Assembly: GCA_946183895.1 (NCBI GenBank) | Contig: CAMHDX010000057.1 | Coordinates: forward strand, 1-6,339 | Source of the DNA: an uncultured Porphyromonadaceae bacterium | GTDB lineage: Bacteria > Bacteroidota > Bacteroidia > Bacteroidales > Muribaculaceae | DNA: 6,339 nt | Reading direction: 5' to 3' | Part shown: positions 1 through 5,442 of the stretch, in pieces | Numbering within the stretch: position 1 is the stretch's first letter | How the letters are laid out: every line of letters starts with the position of its first letter | Notes under the pieces: model-generated | Told to the model about the DNA's origin: nothing | Seen by the model: the letters and a program-made list of their open reading frames with translations, nothing else | Database searches by the model: none | Translations under genes and position numbers: made by a program

Positions 1-1
1 C

Positions 2-325
2 ACCGCCAAGCAGGTCGCGGCGGAGTTGTCAAAGCGAGACGTAGCGGCTGAGGTGGTTGATATGCACACTGTTAAACCGCTTGATGAAAGCTCTACTGAT
101 ATAGAACATGCTAGACTGATAGTTACGATTGAGGAGCATAGCGTAATCGGAGGCCTGGGTAGTGCGGTAGCTACCACACTTGCCGAGCGTGGCTATACCG
201 GTAAATTCGTTGCCGTGGGAGCTCAAGACAGGTTCTTGCCGGTGGGCAGTTATGCGTATATATTGCAACACGCGGGGCTGGATGTGGACTCGATTGTGAA
301 CAGGATTGTTGAAAATTTAAAATAA
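2..325 (+). CDS. Transketolase, C-terminal subunit (partial, 5' end outside window)
   Basis: The reading frame is open from base 2 to a TAA at 323-325 and enters from upstream, so this is the last 107 codons of a longer gene; the TTG at 26 is internal. The end of the protein looks like the third (C-terminal) domain of transketolase and DXS-type thiamine-diphosphate enzymes: an A-E-V-V-D-M-H-T-V-K-P-L-D strand and turn, then I-E-E-H-S-V-I-G-G-L-G-S-A-V, then a final segment containing G-A-Q-D-R-F-L-P-V-G-S. In split transketolases of this kind the N-terminal subunit is normally the gene just upstream, which cannot be seen here. The family moves a two-carbon ketol unit between a ketose and an aldehyde acceptor. 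GC is near 48%, clearly lower than the genes that follow. A role in making an unusual sugar or ketol, rather than in central metabolism, is inferred only from the neighbours. A DXS or 2-oxoacid dehydrogenase beta subunit is a less likely alternative. Confidence 0.85.
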   Translation, partial: TAKQVAAELSKRDVAAEVVDMHTVKPLDESSTDIEHARLIVTIEEHSVIGGLGSAVATTLAERGYTGKFVAVGAQDRFLPVGSYAYILQHAGLDVDSIVNRIVENLK

Positions 326-337
326 TCAATAGAATAC

Positions 338-571
338 ATGGAGATTTTAGAGAAAGTGATTGAGATTGTTGCGGAGACCTGTGAGGTGGACCGCAGCGAG
401 GTGACCGGCGACAGCACGGTGGGTGATTTCCCCGCATGGGATTCGATGGGACATCTGTCGATTCTGAACAATGTGGAGGAGGCGTTTGACATCAGCTTTG
501 AGCCGGAGGAGATGATGGAGCTGGAGGATGTCAACGACATCGTGAAGGCGGTGGAAGAGAAGTTGGCTTGA
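338..571 (+). CDS. Acyl carrier protein (phosphopantetheine carrier)
   Basis: This 77-residue, very acidic protein has the size and helical pattern of a free-standing acyl carrier protein. The phosphopantetheine attachment site reads W-D-S-M-G-H-L with Ser36 as the modified serine; the usual motif is D-S-L, so Met replaces Leu here. The helix after it (residues 44-60) is rich in Glu, as expected for docking to partner enzymes. It starts 12 bases after the transketolase stop and its TGA overlaps the ATG of the next gene by one base, so translation of carrier and ligase is probably coupled. It would hold an acyl or aminoacyl group as a thioester in the cytoplasm. It is unlikely to be the housekeeping fatty-acid ACP, because it sits in a glycan locus next to its own ligase. 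Length and pairing also resemble the DltC carrier of the D-alanine (Dlt) system, so the load need not be a fatty acid. Confidence 0.92.
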   Translation: MEILEKVIEIVAETCEVDRSEVTGDSTVGDFPAWDSMGHLSILNNVEEAFDISFEPEEMMELEDVNDIVKAVEEKLA

Positions 572-2004
572 TGACGATTGAGCATCTGATTCAGCGCCAC
601 GCGGCTAACTCGCCTGAGCGCATCGCCCTGATTGAGGGGGATGTCGAGGTGAGTTACGCTGCGCTATGGAGCAACATCTGCCGCGCGGCGGCGTGGTTTG
701 CCGCCAGGGCTGGCCGCGGCGACCGTGTGGTGTTGTCGGCGAGTAAGAGTGCGGGCTTTGTGTACGCCTACTTCGGCGCACACCTCGCGGGCCTCATCGC
801 GGTGCCGATTGACAGTGAGACGAATGCGACGCGGTTGCGCCGCATCGTTGACGTGGCGCGTCCGCGGTTTGTCATCGGCGAGCTGCGTTACGGCGAGGGA
901 CTGACGGTGGTGCCGTTTGACCAAATGGTCGCGGAGCCGGCTGCCGACTTCGCCCTGCCGGACGAGGCGGATGTCGCTGACTTGTTGTTCACGACGGGCA
1001 CGACTGGTCTGCCCAAGGGTGTGACACTGACCTTTGCCAACCAGATGGCGGCGGCAACGAGCATCAATGAGTTCATCGGCAACAGTGCTGATGACGTTGA
1101 GCTGCTGGCGTTGCCCATCAGCCATTCGTTCGGGCTGGGGCGCCTGCGGTGTGTGTTGAGCAAGGGCGGCACGGTGGTGCTACTGGGCAGCTTCGCGAGC
1201 ATGAAGCGGTTCTACGCCGCGATGGACGCGCATGGCGTGACGGGCTTCGGCATGGTGCCGGCGAGCTGGGCTTATCTGCACAAGATGAGCGGCGAGCGCA
1301 TTGGCGAATATGCCGACCGGTTGCGCTACGTCGAGATTGGCAGCGCGTTCATGAGCGAGGCGGACAAGCGGCTGCTGATGCGGCTGCTGCCCGCGACGCG
1401 CATCTGCATGCACTACGGCCTGACCGAGGCTTCGCGTAGCGCGTTCATCAGCTTCCACGACGAGGAGGCGCACCTGACCACCGCCGGCAGACCGGCGCCG
1501 GGTGTCGAGATTGCCGTCTACGACGAGCAGGGACAGCCTGTGGCGCGCGGCGCCGAGGGCGAGGTGTGCGTCAAGGGCGCGCACGTGTGCAGCGGCTACT
1601 GGGGCTGCGCGGTTGAGGACTTCAGGCGCGACTTCAATGGGGAGTACTTCAAGACCGGCGACTGGGGCTATCTGGACGCCGACGGCTATCTGCATCTTGT
1701 CAGCCGCAAGAAGGAGCTGATCAACGTGGGCGGCAAGAAGGTGAGCCCCATCGAGGTGGAGGAGGCGCTCAACGAGCTGGAGGGCATCCGCGAGAGTGCC
1801 GCCGTGGCGATGCACGACGACGTGCTGGGCGAGGTGGTCAAGGCGTACGTGGTGTGTGACGCGCCGGTGGACACGGACGCCGCCAAGCGCGCGTTGTCGC
1901 GGCGGTTGGAGAACTACAAGGTGCCGGTGGCAATCGAGGTGATTGACGCACTGCCGCGCACCGCGAACGGCAAGCTGCAGCGCCTGTTACTCGCCGACAA
2001 GTGA
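571..2004 (+). CDS. ANL-superfamily AMP-dependent acyl/aryl ligase, probably loads the adjacent carrier protein
   Basis: The 477-residue protein has the full adenylation-enzyme layout. The phosphate-binding loop T-T-G-T-T-G-L-P-K-G is at residues 141-150 and Y-G-L-T-E-A-S at 282-288. Asp364 in T-G-D-W-G would hold the ribose hydroxyls, the hinge is around Arg379 in S-R-K-K-E-L, and G-G-K-K-V-S-P-I-E-V-E follows. The catalytic lysine is Lys468 in P-R-T-A-N-G-K-L. Every key residue is present, so the enzyme should make an acyl-AMP and pass the acyl group to a thiol. ATG 571 was chosen over TTG 568 because it overlaps the carrier stop by one base. The overlap points to the carrier as the acceptor rather than CoA, though the sequence does not prove this. 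The protein is shorter than typical long-chain acyl-CoA synthetases and closer to MenE or DltA in length, so the substrate (fatty, hydroxy, aryl or amino acid) is open. Confidence 0.9.
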   Translation: MTIEHLIQRHAANSPERIALIEGDVEVSYAALWSNICRAAAWFAARAGRGDRVVLSASKSAGFVYAYFGAHLAGLIAVPIDSETNATRLRRIVDVARPRFVIGELRYGEGLTVVPFDQMVAEPAADFALPDEADVADLLFTTGTTGLPKGVTLTFANQMAAATSINEFIGNSADDVELLALPISHSFGLGRLRCVLSKGGTVVLLGSFASMKRFYAAMDAHGVTGFGMVPASWAYLHKMSGERIGEYADRLRYVEIGSAFMSEADKRLLMRLLPATRICMHYGLTEASRSAFISFHDEEAHLTTAGRPAPGVEIAVYDEQGQPVARGAEGEVCVKGAHVCSGYWGCAVEDFRRDFNGEYFKTGDWGYLDADGYLHLVSRKKELINVGGKKVSPIEVEEALNELEGIRESAAVAMHDDVLGEVVKAYVVCDAPVDTDAAKRALSRRLENYKVPVAIEVIDALPRTANGKLQRLLLADK

Positions 2005-2116
2005 ACTACTGATTACTCTCACGTTTAATCCGTTAAATTTGTTGTTGAGTAATAATCTGTAAGAAGGTCTGTAAAACTTTGTAGACCAAATTCGTTCAAT
2101 TGGTTTAATTGGTAGT
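2004..2116. repeat. Palindromic intergenic element, copy A
   Basis: This AT-rich spacer starts on the ligase stop codon. Its left end carries AACTAC-TG-ATTACTCT and its right end TTTAATTGGTAGT; the ends are imperfect inverted copies of each other. A related but shorter element (copy B) lies at 5398-5442 and shares the left end, the segment TAAATTTGTT and the right end AATTGGTAGT. Inside copy A, bases 2066-2087 form a hairpin with a GGTCT...AGACC stem that extends to nine or ten pairs if two G-U pairs are allowed. No run of T follows the hairpin, so it is not a classical terminator. It looks like a dispersed non-coding repeat; any function in termination or mRNA stability is a guess. Confidence 0.5.
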
Positions 2117-2125
2117 GAAGAAAAG

Positions 2126-2155
2126 TTTGACGGAGAAAAACGGGAGGTATAAAAT
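2126..2155 (+). promoter_or_regulatory. Possible promoter for the LuxE-LuxC fusion gene (weak)
   Basis: TTTGACG at 2126-2132 followed by TATAAAAT at 2148-2155 resembles a promoter pair. The spacing is 18 bases if read as a Bacteroidetes TTTG element, and the downstream part does not match TAnnTTTG well. It is placed sensibly, about 55 bases before the start codon, but the match is weak. The reductase could instead be transcribed through from the ligase gene 206 bases upstream. Confidence 0.25.
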
Positions 2156-2204
2156 TCGCATAATTAGCATGGCGCATAGCGCCCAAAATTCGCATAATTC
2201 GCAT
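2151..2204. repeat. Two pairs of a 9-base repeat flanking a GC-rich hairpin
   Basis: The 9-mer AATTCGCAT (once as AATTAGCAT) occurs four times: twice in tandem at 2153-2170 and twice in tandem at 2187-2204. Counting two leading A's, each pair forms a 20-base unit, and the two units match at 19 of 20 positions. Between them, GGCGC-ATA-GCGCC at 2171-2183 is a perfect five-pair hairpin with a three-base loop. The block ends six bases before the start codon of the reductase, so it would lie in the mRNA leader close to the ribosome entry site. Confidence 0.7.
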
Positions 2205-2210
2205 TGATAT

Positions 2211-4661
2211 ATGATGACCGATGAGTTGTTGGCATTGCAGCCGTACGCACAAGATGCAGCCGCCGAGGCGCTGTACATGAGCGCCTTGCAGGAGGAGCTG
2301 GTGTTCCACTACGAGCACAACGAGATGTATCGCCGGTTTCTGGAACGCAAGGGCTTTGACCCACACCGTCCGTTCGCTATCGAGGAGATTCCGCCGGTGT
2401 CGGTGAGTGTGTTCAAGGAGCTGGGCTTCAAGCTCGGCTCGGTGCCCAAGGAGGACCTGACGCTGACGCTGCAGTCGTCGGCGACATCGGGCGTGCCGAG
2501 CACGATCATGGTTGACAAGACCACCGCCAAGCGCCAGGCGTTGGCGATGCTCAAGGTGGTGGGACAGTTCATCGGGGCTGAGCGCAAGCCGTTCCTGGTG
2601 ATGGACATTGACCCGCGCGGCGCCGACCGTCGGCTGCTGGGCGCGCGCTTTGCCGCCGTGACCGGCTACCTGCGCTTCGCCAACAAGATGGGCTACTTCC
2701 TCAAGGCTGATGCGAACGGCGTGTCGTACTTTGACGTACAGGGCATCACCGACTATGTCGCGGCGCTGGACCCCGACAAGCCGGTGGTGGTGTTCGGCTT
2801 CACCTATATCCTGTATCAGAATGTGCTGCAGTCGATTGAGCGCGCCGGTGTGACCATCAACCTGCCGCGTGGCTCCAAGGTGATACACATAGGCGGGTGG
2901 AAGAAGCTGGAGAGCGAGAAGATTGACAAGGCGCTGTTCAACGAGCGCGTGGCGGCATGCTTCGGGCTGCAGCCCACCGACGTGATTGATATCTACGGCT
3001 TCACCGAGCAGATGGGGCTTAATTATCCCGACTGCGAGTGCGGGTGGAAGCACACGTCGAACTATGTGCGCGTGCTCGTGCGCGACGTTGTCACGCGCGA
3101 GGTGCTACCGCCGGGCGAGGTGGGACTGCTGGAGTTTGTCACGCCGTTGCCCCATTCCTATCCCGGCAATGCGGTACTGACCGACGACCTGGGCGTAATC
3201 GCCGCCGATGAGTGCCCGCAGGGACGCTGCGGCACGCGGTTCAAGGTCGTGGGCCGCATGAAGAAGGCCGAGGTGCGCGGTTGCGGCGACATCCTGTCGC
3301 AAAAGCTGACGTTCGCGCGCCATCAGGAGCAGGGCAAGCATGAGGCCAAGCTCAACGTCGTGCTTCATGCCGGCGAGCTGAAGGAGCAGGAACCGCTGCG
3401 GCAGATGCAAGAGATAATCGCCGCCCTGCGCGAGCGGCAGCAATGGCTGCTCGACCAGCCGGCTGAGGCTATTATCGGCCTGATTGGCGAGGTGGCGAAG
3501 CGCTGGAGCAGTGACCCGCGGTTGCTGCGCATCAAGGACCGCGGCCTGTTGTTCCTGTCCACCTGGTGTGACGCCAAGCACCTGCAGATGGTGGCATCGA
3601 CCGGACTGCGGGGCAATGTCGGCTATCTGGACGGCTTCATGCCTTTTCCCGACAGCGACCGGCACTTGCTGCGCGCCAACGCGCGCGGCCTGGTGTGCCA
3701 CTGGCTGGCGGGCAATGTGCAGATTCTGGGCATGTTCGCCCTGGTGCAGAGCATCATCGCCAAGAATGTGAACCTGCTGAAGATTTCGTCGCGCGACGAT
3801 GGCGTGTTCGCCGATATCCTGGGCGCCTTCAAGGGCGTGACCTATACTACGCCCGACGGCTACACCATCACGGGCGACGACCTGTTGTCGACCATCAGCG
3901 TGGTGTACTTTGACCGGCACTCGGTCAAGCTGGGCGAGGAGATGTCCAAGCAGGCCGATGTGCGCATCGCCTGGGGCGGTCGCGAGGCGGTGGAGACCGT
4001 GACGGGCTATCCGTCGCGCTACGACGCCGAGACGGTGATATTCGGTCCCAAGTTGTCGTTCAGCGTGATTGCGCGCGAGGAGCTGAGCTCGGCGCAGGAG
4101 GCGAAGAAGCTGGCGCGGCGTGTGGCGGTTGACGTGTCGGTGTTTGACCAGACGGGCTGCGCCTCGCCCCACAACTTGTTTATCGAGGATGGCGGCGCGG
4201 TGTCGCCCGAGGAGTTTGTAGGCATCTTGGGGCAGGCGATGACCAAGACCGAGGTGCAACTGCCCAAGCCGCCGATGAGCGCGGAGCAGGTGTCGCAAAT
4301 CCACTCGACGCGCGGCGTGTATGACTTCAAGGGCACGGTTACCGGCAGCGAGACGATGTCGTGGACCGTGCTGCTGGACGAGCTGGACGAGCTGGACAAG
4401 CCGGTGTACTCGCGCGTGCTGTTTGCTCACAAGGTGGCGTCAATCGACGAGTCGCTCAAACATATTGACGAGAACATTCAGACCATAGGCATCGCGGCGC
4501 CCGAGGAGCGCGCGCGGGCTTACGCCGAGCAGGCTACACGGCGCGGCGTGATGCGATTGCCGCAGATTGGGCGAATGCTGAACTTCGAGATGCCGTGGGA
4601 CGGCGTGTTCCTGATGGACCGCCTGGTGCGCTGGAACACCTTGTGGGGTCCGCTGCGGTGA
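2211..4661 (+). CDS. LuxE-LuxC fusion: acyl-protein synthetase joined to acyl reductase
   Basis: One uninterrupted frame encodes 816 residues. Residues 1 to about 365 resemble LuxE/PaaK-type acyl-protein synthetases: the nucleotide-binding segment Q-S-S-A-T-S-G-V-P-S-T begins at residue 88, I-Y-G-F-T-E-Q is at 261-267, and Cys358 in R-G-C-G-D lies where LuxE carries its acyl-accepting cysteine near the C-terminus. Residues from about 375 to the end resemble LuxC, with H-W-L-A-G-N-V at 497-503 and the likely catalytic Cys650 in D-Q-T-G-C-A-S-P. In luminous bacteria LuxE activates a fatty acid with ATP and hands it to LuxC, which reduces it with NADPH to the aldehyde; here both steps would sit on one chain. 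A stop codon lies just upstream in frame, so translation starts at ATG 2211 or 2214. No luciferase genes are nearby, so bioluminescence is not implied; aldehyde supply for a glycan or lipid modification is inferred. The gene converges on the toxin gene. Confidence 0.88.
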   Translation: MMTDELLALQPYAQDAAAEALYMSALQEELVFHYEHNEMYRRFLERKGFDPHRPFAIEEIPPVSVSVFKELGFKLGSVPKEDLTLTLQSSATSGVPSTIMVDKTTAKRQALAMLKVVGQFIGAERKPFLVMDIDPRGADRRLLGARFAAVTGYLRFANKMGYFLKADANGVSYFDVQGITDYVAALDPDKPVVVFGFTYILYQNVLQSIERAGVTINLPRGSKVIHIGGWKKLESEKIDKALFNERVAACFGLQPTDVIDIYGFTEQMGLNYPDCECGWKHTSNYVRVLVRDVVTREVLPPGEVGLLEFVTPLPHSYPGNAVLTDDLGVIAADECPQGRCGTRFKVVGRMKKAEVRGCGDILSQKLTFARHQEQGKHEAKLNVVLHAGELKEQEPLRQMQEIIAALRERQQWLLDQPAEAIIGLIGEVAKRWSSDPRLLRIKDRGLLFLSTWCDAKHLQMVASTGLRGNVGYLDGFMPFPDSDRHLLRANARGLVCHWLAGNVQILGMFALVQSIIAKNVNLLKISSRDDGVFADILGAFKGVTYTTPDGYTITGDDLLSTISVVYFDRHSVKLGEEMSKQADVRIAWGGREAVETVTGYPSRYDAETVIFGPKLSFSVIAREELSSAQEAKKLARRVAVDVSVFDQTGCASPHNLFIEDGGAVSPEEFVGILGQAMTKTEVQLPKPPMSAEQVSQIHSTRGVYDFKGTVTGSETMSWTVLLDELDELDKPVYSRVLFAHKVASIDESLKHIDENIQTIGIAAPEERARAYAEQATRRGVMRLPQIGRMLNFEMPWDGVFLMDRLVRWNTLWGPLR

Positions 4662-4662
4662 G

Positions 4663-4935
4663 CTACTTGTCGGCGTAGTGGCCCTCGGCGCTGATGACGA
4701 GGACGGTGACGATGTTGTCGTAGATGTCGTAGACGAGTCGGTCTTTTTTGTTGATGCGACGCGAGTAAGTCGTATTGTTTGAACCGAACAAAGGCTCGGG
4801 GTGACCGCTTCCGCTGCGAGGATGCTTCATTAGTTCTTCAAGCAACGTAGTCACCTTTTTAAATGCCGCGGGATTGTGCCGTTTGAAGTTGGCGATTGAG
4901 CGTGACGCTTCTTTAGAGAATTCCAGTTGGTACAT
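4663..4935 (-). CDS. yoeB: YoeB/Txe-family mRNA interferase toxin
   Basis: The 90-residue protein has the size and signature of YoeB toxins of the RelE superfamily: G-H-P-E-P-L with Glu47, S-R-R-I at 58-61, D-R-L-V-Y with Arg66, and the C-terminal H-Y pair (His86, Tyr87) followed by only three residues. These match the Glu, Arg, His and Tyr used by E. coli YoeB to cut mRNA on the ribosome, so the toxin appears intact. Its ATG directly follows the TAA of the antitoxin with no bases between, which fits a two-gene operon with the antitoxin first. Its stop codon is one base from the stop of the convergent reductase gene, leaving no room for a terminator. GC is about 47%, lower than the glycan genes on either side, which fits separate acquisition of the pair. 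Confidence 0.92.
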   Translation of the reverse strand: MYQLEFSKEASRSIANFKRHNPAAFKKVTTLLEELMKHPRSGSGHPEPLFGSNNTTYSRRINKKDRLVYDIYDNIVTVLVISAEGHYADK

Positions 4936-5190
4936 TTACAGGGACTTTAGGAAGGTGTCGAGCTCCTCGGGGGTGTTGACTGTGGTGGTTTCGCCGTTGC
5001 GAAATTGTTGCCGTGCTGCCTCGATTTGTCTCATTGTCTCTTCGTCAAGGCGATGCTCGGCAGGTACGCGATTGAGCAGAAAAAGTTCTTTGCCACGGCA
5101 AATCAAGAGTGAAACGCCTTGCGCCGCCATGTCAAGAAATTTCTTTTGATTTTGACGAAACTCGCTGGTAGTTAATTCAATAGTGTTCAT
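4936..5190 (-). CDS. yefM: YefM/Phd-family antitoxin
   Basis: The 84-residue protein begins with the usual YefM/Phd pattern: I-E-L-T-T-S-E-F-R-Q-N-Q-K-K-F-L-D (residues 4-20), then a hydrophobic strand L-L-I-C-R-G-K-E-L-F-L-L. The N-terminal half forms the DNA-binding dimer in this family; the polar C-terminal half, ending in E-E-L-D-T-F-L, wraps and blocks the toxin. It lies first in the operon, directly upstream of the toxin. Regulation can be read in the upstream DNA: a Bacteroidetes promoter at 5241-5271 and a palindrome with two TGTACA cores at 5211-5235 point to repression of its own operon by the antitoxin-toxin complex. The ATG at 5190 gives the expected family length. Confidence 0.9.
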   Translation of the reverse strand: MNTIELTTSEFRQNQKKFLDMAAQGVSLLICRGKELFLLNRVPAEHRLDEETMRQIEAARQQFRNGETTTVNTPEELDTFLKSL

Positions 5191-5210
5191 AATTGATAGG
5201 ATTTGTCATG

Positions 5211-5235
5211 ATTTTGTACAATTGTTGTACAAAAT
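5211..5235. promoter_or_regulatory. Predicted YefM operator: 25-base palindrome with two TGTACA cores
   Basis: Two perfect 11-base arms (ATTTTGTACAA and its inverse) are separated by TTG. Each arm contains the self-complementary hexamer TGTACA, at 5215-5220 and 5226-5231, with centres 11 bases apart, about one helical turn. In E. coli the YefM-YoeB complex binds paired palindromes with the same TGTACA core. The site starts 20 bases upstream of the antitoxin ATG and overlaps the expected transcription start of the promoter at 5241-5271, a good position for repression. Confidence 0.8.
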
Positions 5236-5240
5236 TAGTG

Positions 5241-5271
5241 CAAAGTTAGTGCAAACCGAGCGCAATACAAA
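5241..5271 (-). promoter_or_regulatory. Bacteroidetes-type promoter of the toxin-antitoxin operon
   Basis: Read on the minus strand, TTTG (5271-5268) is followed after 19 bases by TAACTTTG (5248-5241), an exact match to the Bacteroidetes -33 TTTG and -7 TAnnTTTG elements at consensus spacing. Transcription would start around 5234-5236, at the edge of the predicted operator. A second -7-like element, TAATTTTG (5237-5230), lies just downstream but has no well-spaced -33 partner. Confidence 0.75.
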
Positions 5272-5315
5272 ATAAACTCGTTTATTTTTATTGCCAAGGT
5301 GCCGCCTAATTTATC

Positions 5316-5346
5316 TAAAGTTAGTGCAAGGTGAGCTAAATACAAA
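5316..5346 (-). promoter_or_regulatory. Second, diverged copy of the toxin-antitoxin promoter
   Basis: Bases 5317-5346 repeat 5242-5271 with 25 of 30 positions identical. On the minus strand this copy reads TTTG, 19 bases, TAACTTTA, so only the last base of the -7 element differs from TAnnTTTG. It would give a start site about 75 bases further upstream. It may be a weaker second promoter for the pair, or one member of a dispersed promoter-like repeat. Confidence 0.5.
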
Positions 5347-5356
5347 TTTTTTCTCT

Positions 5357-5372
5357 CACGAAAATTTTCGTG
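5357..5372. repeat. Perfect 16-base palindrome CACGAAAATTTTCGTG
   Basis: The site is fully self-complementary with no spacer, and is overlapped on its right by a second palindrome, CGTGCACG (5369-5376). It lies in the divergent gap between the toxin-antitoxin promoters and the sugar transferase. A spacerless palindrome of this type fits a binding site for a dimeric regulator better than an RNA hairpin. No regulator gene is visible in the window. Confidence 0.5.
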
Positions 5373-5397
5373 CACGTACAATCCGTAAAAATTTATT

Positions 5398-5442
5398 AAC
5401 TACGAATTACTCTAATTAGATAAATTTGTTAAATTGGTAGTT
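5398..5442. repeat. Palindromic intergenic element, copy B
   Basis: The ends AACTACGAATT (5398-5408) and AATTGGTAGTT (5432-5442) are inverted copies matching at 10 of 11 positions around a 23-base centre. The element shares its left end, its right end and the internal TAAATTTGTT with the longer copy A at 2004-2116. Like copy A it lies just upstream of a glycan-locus gene, here ending 25 bases before the sugar transferase. TAAATTTG at 5421-5428 also fits a Bacteroidetes -7 element, but no TTTG is found at the right distance upstream. Confidence 0.55.

Noticed and set aside
568..573. TTG at 568 as the ligase start
   Set aside because: ATG follows directly at 571 and overlaps the carrier stop by one base, a common coupled arrangement; the TTG would add only one residue.
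1180..1815. Minus-strand open frame of 211 codons antisense to the AMP ligase
   Set aside because: It overlaps the adenylation motifs of the ligase, and its His-, Leu- and Ala-rich composition is typical of a shadow frame.
2066..2087. Hairpin in the spacer as a rho-independent terminator of the ligase operon
   Set aside because: The stem is weak without G-U pairs and is followed by AAATTCG rather than a T-run.
2151..2204. CRISPR array
   Set aside because: The repeat units are 9 to 20 bases with only one 14-base gap between the two blocks, too short and too few for repeat-spacer structure, and no cas gene is present.
2025..3053. Minus-strand open frame of 342 codons covering the spacer and the LuxE half
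   Set aside because: It runs from antisense of a conserved domain into AT-rich repeat DNA with no recognisable motif and no promoter of its own. It is treated as a shadow frame.
3105..4430. Long minus-strand open frame of 441 codons inside the reductase gene
   Set aside because: It lies wholly antisense to the LuxC half, which has clear catalytic motifs. Its product is dominated by His, Arg, Leu and Gln, as expected from reading a GC-rich gene backwards, and shows no recognisable motif.
2211..4661. Bioluminescence (lux) operon
   Set aside because: Only LuxE- and LuxC-like domains are present; there is no luciferase (LuxA or LuxB) or flavin reductase, and the neighbours are glycan genes.
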